A stretch of DNA of 64,000 nt from Tepidiphilus succinatimandens (GTDB lineage Bacteria > Pseudomonadota > Gammaproteobacteria > Burkholderiales > Rhodocyclaceae), in NCBI RefSeq assembly GCF_006503695.1, contig NZ_SBIK01000011.1, positions 35,085 through 99,084 on the forward strand, read 5' to 3'. Each line of letters starts with the position of its first letter. The first letter of the stretch is position 1. A model generated the notes under the pieces. It made no database searches, had not been told where the DNA came from, and worked only from the letters and a program-made list of their open reading frames with translations. Below, one piece after another: positions 60,810 to 64,000 of the stretch. A program made the translations under genes and the position numbers.

Positions 60810-61193
60810 ATGCGCCACTACGAAATCGTCTTCATCGTCCATCCGGACCAGTCCGAACAGGTTCCGGCCATGGTCGAGCGCTACCGCAACCTCATCACCG
60901 GCCGCGGCGGCAAGATCCATCGCCTCGAAGACTGGGGGCGCCGCCAACTCGCCTATCCCATCCAGAAAGTGCACAAGGCGCACTACGTCCTGATGAACAT
61001 CGAGTGCGACGGCGAGACCCTCAACGAACTCGAGACCGCCTTCAAATTCAACGACGCCGTGCTGCGCCACCTCACCGTGCGCATGGACAAGGCCGTCACC
61101 GAGCCTTCGCCGATGATGAAGGAAGAGAAGTCCCGCTCCCTGCTGGAAGCGCCAGCGGCCGAATCCGCCGCCGAAGCCAGCCCGGCGGCCTGA
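60810..61193 (+). CDS. rpsF: 30S ribosomal protein S6
   Basis: This 127-residue primary partner of S18 in the 30S platform has the N-terminus [17 protein letters not shown] and the core [25 protein letters not shown] typical of S6. The C-terminal tail is Glu/Ala/Ser-rich. AAGGAG precedes the ATG. The operon order rpsF-priB-rpsR-rplI is conserved. A hairpin in the leader may mediate feedback. Confidence 0.98.
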   Translation: MRHYEIVFIVHPDQSEQVPAMVERYRNLITGRGGKIHRLEDWGRRQLAYPIQKVHKAHYVLMNIECDGETLNELETAFKFNDAVLRHLTVRMDKAVTEPSPMMKEEKSRSLLEAPAAESAAEASPAA

Positions 61194-61208
61194 GGCTTTG
61201 TCCGCCCG

Positions 61209-61520
61209 GTGTGCAACCGCGTGGAACTCGACGGCGTGCTGATCTCCAGCCGCGGCCTGCGCTACACGCCGGCAGGCATCCCGGTCTTCGAGGGCGTGCT
61301 CGCGCATCGTTCGACGCAGACCGAAGCCGGAGCCGAGCGCCGCATCGAATTCGAGCTCGGCATCAAGTCCTTGGGGGAATGCGGACGCCGGCTCGCCGAA
61401 CTGCCGCTGGGAACCCGGATCCGCTGCCTCGGCTTCCTCGCCGCTCGCACCCTGAAGAGCCGCACGCCCATTCTGCATATCACCGAATTACGACACATGG
61501 AAGGAAACGAACATGGCTAG
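61209..61520 (+). CDS. priB: Primosomal replication protein N (PriB)
   Basis: This 103-residue OB-fold protein binds single-stranded DNA in replication restart. [25 protein letters not shown] at the start and RCLGFLA-type strands near the end are typical. The start is GTG at 61209 with no strong ribosome site, 15 bases after rpsF. Its last eight bases overlap the rpsR start. Beta-proteobacterial PriB proteins look like this. Confidence 0.92.
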   Translation: MCNRVELDGVLISSRGLRYTPAGIPVFEGVLAHRSTQTEAGAERRIEFELGIKSLGECGRRLAELPLGTRIRCLGFLAARTLKSRTPILHITELRHMEGNEHG

Positions 61521-61761
61521 ACCCGAACGGGGCGGACGCGGATTCTCCCGCCGCCGCAAATACTGCCGCTTCACGGCCGAAGGCATCGAGCAGATCGACT
61601 ACAAAGACGTCGAGCTGCTGAAAGACTTCATCACCGAAGTCGCCAAGATCATGCCGGCGCGCATCACTGGCACCAGCGCCCGCTACCAGCGCCAGCTCGC
61701 CACCGCCATCAAGCGTGCCCGTTTCCTGGCGCTGCTGCCCTACACCGACCAGCACGAGTGA
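61513..61761 (+). CDS. rpsR: 30S ribosomal protein S18
   Basis: This 82-residue basic protein has [10 protein letters not shown] near the N-terminus and the conserved core [42 protein letters not shown]. It pairs with S6 in the platform of the small subunit. The ATG lies inside the end of priB, preceded by AAGGAAACGAAC. The overlap with priB suggests coupled translation. Confidence 0.98.
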   Translation: MARPERGGRGFSRRRKYCRFTAEGIEQIDYKDVELLKDFITEVAKIMPARITGTSARYQRQLATAIKRARFLALLPYTDQHE

Positions 61762-61774
61762 GCGGAGGCCCGAC

Positions 61775-62224
61775 ATGCAAGTCATCCTGATGGAGAAGGT
61801 CACCAACCTCGGCAACCTCGGCGACATCGTCAAGGTCAAAGACGGCTACGCGCGCAACTACCTCATTCCCCAGAAGAAGGCCAAGCGCGCCACGCCCGAG
61901 AACATCGCCGAATTCGAACGCCGCCGCGCCGAGCTCGAGCGCCAGCAGGCCGAGAAACTCGCCGCCGCCCAAGCGCTCGCCTCGCGCCTCGAAGGCATCA
62001 CGGTGCAGATCACCCGCAAGGCTGGCGAAGACGGCCGTCTCTTCGGCTCGGTCACCAACATCGACATCGCCGAAGGTCTGCAGCAGCTGGGCTATGACAT
62101 TCCCCGCGCCCAGATCCTCATGCCTCAAGGCCCGATCAAGAGCGTCGGCGAGACCGAGCTCGAGATCGCGCTGCACACCGACGTGCGCGTCACCATCAAG
62201 GTCTCGGTGCTCGGCGAGCACTGA
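61775..62224 (+). CDS. rplI: 50S ribosomal protein L9
   Basis: This 149-residue protein has the compact N-domain ([32 protein letters not shown]), a long connecting helix with many Ala, Glu and Arg, and the C-domain ([13 protein letters not shown], then [15 protein letters not shown] end [10 protein letters not shown]). The start at 61775 is the only one giving the correct N-terminus. It is 13 bases after rpsR and followed by a strong terminator. Confidence 0.98.
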   Translation: MQVILMEKVTNLGNLGDIVKVKDGYARNYLIPQKKAKRATPENIAEFERRRAELERQQAEKLAAAQALASRLEGITVQITRKAGEDGRLFGSVTNIDIAEGLQQLGYDIPRAQILMPQGPIKSVGETELEIALHTDVRVTIKVSVLGEH

Positions 62225-62246
62225 TTCCTGCCGTACGCCTCGCCCG

Positions 62247-62286
62247 ACGAGCGCCGTGCCTTCAGGTCCGGCGCTCGTTGCTTTTT
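62247..62286 (+). terminator. Intrinsic terminator after rplI
   Basis: ACGAGCGCCG (62247-62256) pairs perfectly with CGGCGCTCGT (62269-62278), followed by TGC and five T (62282-62286). It ends the rpsF operon. Confidence 0.85.
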
Positions 62287-62432
62287 CGGCGTTAGAATGA
62301 ACCCATGCCTCGGGTCTCGAGATCCGCGGGGCAACTCCCGACGGGAACCTCCTCTTCACAGAGATAATCTGGCGTGGGAGCGGTGTAACCTTTTCCAAGC
62401 CATTTCGCCCGGTCACGGGTGTGGATTGAACC
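62287..62432 (+). promoter_or_regulatory. dnaB upstream region with two -10-like elements
   Basis: TAGAAT at 62293-62298 and GATAAT near 62361-62366 are candidate -10 hexamers, neither with a good -35. The dnaB ATG at 62433 has no strong Shine-Dalgarno site. Nothing else is recognised. Confidence 0.4.
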
Positions 62433-63809
62433 ATGTCTGACGAACTTCTGCTCGCTCCTTCCTCCACGGGTTTCAAACTACCGCCGCACTCGCTCGAAGC
62501 CGAACAGGCGCTGCTCGGCGGGCTGCTCCTCGACAATACCGCCTGGGATCGCGTCACCGATCTCGTCGGTCCCGACGACTTCTACCGCGACGAGCATCGG
62601 CGCATCTTCCGCCACATCAGCCGCCTCGTCGAACAAGGTCGCCCCGCCGACGTCGTCACCGTCCACGAATCGCTGGAAAAAAGCGGAGAGGCGGAAGCCG
62701 CCGGCGGCCTCGCCTACCTTGCCGAACTCGCCAACCAGACGCCGTCGGCTGCCAACGTCCGCCGCTACGGCGAGATCATCCGCGAGCGCGCCATTCTGCG
62801 CAAACTCATCGCCGTGGCCGACGAGATCGCCGCCTCCGCCCTCAGCCCCATGGGGCGCGAAGCCAAGTCCTTGCTCGACGAAGCCGAAGCCAAGATCTTC
62901 GAGATCGCCGAAGCCGGCGCCCGCAGTCTCACCGGCTTCATCCCCATCGGGCAGGCGCTCAAGCTCGTCGTCGACCGTGTCCAGGAACTCTACGACCGAG
63001 CCGACCCCAGCGAGGTCACCGGCATTCCCACCGGCTACGTCGATCTCGACGAAAAGACCTCTGGCCTGCAACCCTCCGATCTCATCATCCTCGCCGGTCG
63101 CCCCGCGATGGGGAAGACGACGCTTGCGCTCAACATTGCCGAACACGTCGCCATCCATCAGCGCCTGCCGGTGGCGGTCTTCTCCATGGAGATGCCCAGC
63201 ACCCAGCTCGCCACGCGCTTCCTCGCCTCGCTCGGGCGCATCGACATGCAGAACTTGCGTCGAGGGCGCCTCTCCGACGACGATTGGCAACGTCTGACCG
63301 CCGCCATGGGCAAGCTCTACGAAGCCCCCATCTTCATCGACGAAACCCCTGGCTTGAACCCGATCGACCTCCGTGCCCGCGCCCGACGTCTCGCCCGCCA
63401 ATGCGGCAAGCTCGGACTCATCGTCATCGACTATCTGCAGCTGATGACCGGCACCCGCGAGAGCGACAACCGCGCCACCGAACTCTCCGAAATCTCCCGC
63501 TCGGTGAAGTCCCTCGCCAAAGAGCTCAACGTGCCCATCATCGCACTCTCCCAGCTCAACCGCAGCCTGGAACAGCGCCCCAACAAGCGCCCGGTCATGT
63601 CGGATCTGCGCGAATCGGGCGCCATCGAACAGGATGCGGACATCATCATGTTCATCTACCGCGACGAAGTCTATAACCCCGACACGCCCGACAAAGGCGT
63701 GGCCGAGATCATCATCGCCAAACACCGAAACGGTCCTACCGGAACCATCCGCCTCAGCTTCTTCGGCGAGCACACCCGCTTCGAGAGCTTCGCCTCTGCG
63801 GCGTTTTGA
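62433..63809 (+). CDS. dnaB: Replicative DNA helicase DnaB
   Basis: This 458-residue hexameric helicase of the replication fork has an N-terminal primase-binding domain (PPHSLEAEQALLGGLLLDN), a linker and the RecA-like domain with Walker A GRPAMGKTTLALN, Walker B LIVIDYLQLM, the arginine-rich LSQLNRSLEQRPNKRPVMSDLRESGAIEQDAD and a C-terminus ending in FE. Length and motifs are standard. The sequence downstream changes to a probable insertion-sequence end within 75 bases. Confidence 0.98.
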   Translation: MSDELLLAPSSTGFKLPPHSLEAEQALLGGLLLDNTAWDRVTDLVGPDDFYRDEHRRIFRHISRLVEQGRPADVVTVHESLEKSGEAEAAGGLAYLAELANQTPSAANVRRYGEIIRERAILRKLIAVADEIAASALSPMGREAKSLLDEAEAKIFEIAEAGARSLTGFIPIGQALKLVVDRVQELYDRADPSEVTGIPTGYVDLDEKTSGLQPSDLIILAGRPAMGKTTLALNIAEHVAIHQRLPVAVFSMEMPSTQLATRFLASLGRIDMQNLRRGRLSDDDWQRLTAAMGKLYEAPIFIDETPGLNPIDLRARARRLARQCGKLGLIVIDYLQLMTGTRESDNRATELSEISRSVKSLAKELNVPIIALSQLNRSLEQRPNKRPVMSDLRESGAIEQDADIIMFIYRDEVYNPDTPDKGVAEIIIAKHRNGPTGTIRLSFFGEHTRFESFASAAF

Positions 63810-63883
63810 AGCGAGCCGGCGCTGGCATCGGCTGCCTCTATGAAGGGATGAGCAAAAACCGCGCCACATCTCTTTGCGCCCCC

Positions 63884-64000
63884 TGTTGTCAACAAATAGA
63901 ACTGTCCGGTTTCGTAGCACATAAACTGTCCGCTTTTCCGGGCCGGGGAGGGAAGGCGTGAAGGGCGTAGCCCGGAGCGCCTTCCCTCCCCGGCAGGCGC
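63884..64000. mobile_element. Probable end of an insertion sequence (possibly IS21-like), truncated by the window
   Basis: From TGTTGTCAACA at 63884 the sequence no longer looks like dnaB context. Two near-identical 12-mers, ACTGTCCGGTTT (63901-63912) and ACTGTCCGCTTT (63925-63936), are spaced exactly 24 bases apart, followed by a 17-bp hairpin. Repeated transposase-binding motifs at a TG-starting terminus are typical of IS21-type elements, but no transposase is visible within the window. Confidence 0.5.
63942..63994. repeat. 17-bp inverted repeat at the right edge
   Basis: Bases 63942-63958 and 63978-63994 are perfect inverted repeats of 17 pairs. The 19-base loop contains a further GGGC-GTA-GCCC stem. 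No T tract follows within the window. It probably belongs to the mobile element beginning at 63884. Confidence 0.75.

Overview
The window is a gene-dense, high-GC bacterial chromosome segment. Gene content and order point to a beta-proteobacterium: rne divergent from rluC, maf/yceD/rpmF/plsX/fab cluster, rpoE-rseA-rseB-lepA-lepB-rnc-era-recO-pdxJ-acpS, and rpsF-priB-rpsR-rplI-dnaB. A relative of the Hydrogenophilales is plausible, but that is inference from gene order, not a database match. No rRNA, tRNA or CRISPR array was seen. Almost all the sequence is core chromosome; the accessory parts are a HepT/MntA toxin-antitoxin pair, an acetone-carboxylation module and what looks like the end of an insertion sequence at the right edge.

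Layout. 1-1650: 3' end of recN, its tail overlapped antisense by an MntA-HepT pair. 1739-2932: MFS transporter. 3131-12473: acetone module. A textbook sigma-54 promoter precedes acxA-acxB-acxC (the three acetone carboxylase subunits), followed by an acyl-CoA synthetase and an AcxR/AcoR-type sigma-54 activator. Acetone would be carboxylated to acetoacetate, activated to a CoA ester and split to acetyl-CoA; the glyoxylate-shunt gene aceA lies further along. 12569-15640: LysR regulator divergent from glutathione-dependent formaldehyde oxidation (adhC-fghA). 15851-18850: porin, fur, bamE, dapB. 18984-25018: carA-carB-greA, yhbY, rlmE. 25130-31277 (minus strand): aceA, rraA, clpA, clpS, a small unknown protein and an aminotransferase. 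31378-39954: uvrB, rne, rluC, a HAD phosphatase, a RsmI-like methyltransferase and maf. 40004-46577: yceD-rpmF-plsX-fabH-fabD-fabG-acpP-fabF plus a YgfX-like membrane protein. 46521-57206: nadB, the RpoE envelope-stress operon, lepA, lepB, rnc, era, recO, pdxJ, acpS. 57220-63809: nagZ, uvrC, pgsA, the rpsF ribosomal operon and dnaB. 63884-64000: probable IS end.

Non-coding signals are the most informative layer. Several promoters put the predicted transcription start at or within a few bases of the ATG (clpS, rluC, yceD), suggesting leaderless mRNAs. Several intrinsic-terminator hairpins sit directly against the next gene's promoter or start codon (dapB/carA, rraA/aceA, clpA/rraA, the terminator before lepA). 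The strongest regulatory prediction is the acx sigma-54 promoter at 3131-3146 with an array of TCGAACG half-sites about 110-160 bp upstream. Translation starts were chosen by hand from Shine-Dalgarno sites, promoter positions and family N-termini, so many are shorter than the longest open frame.
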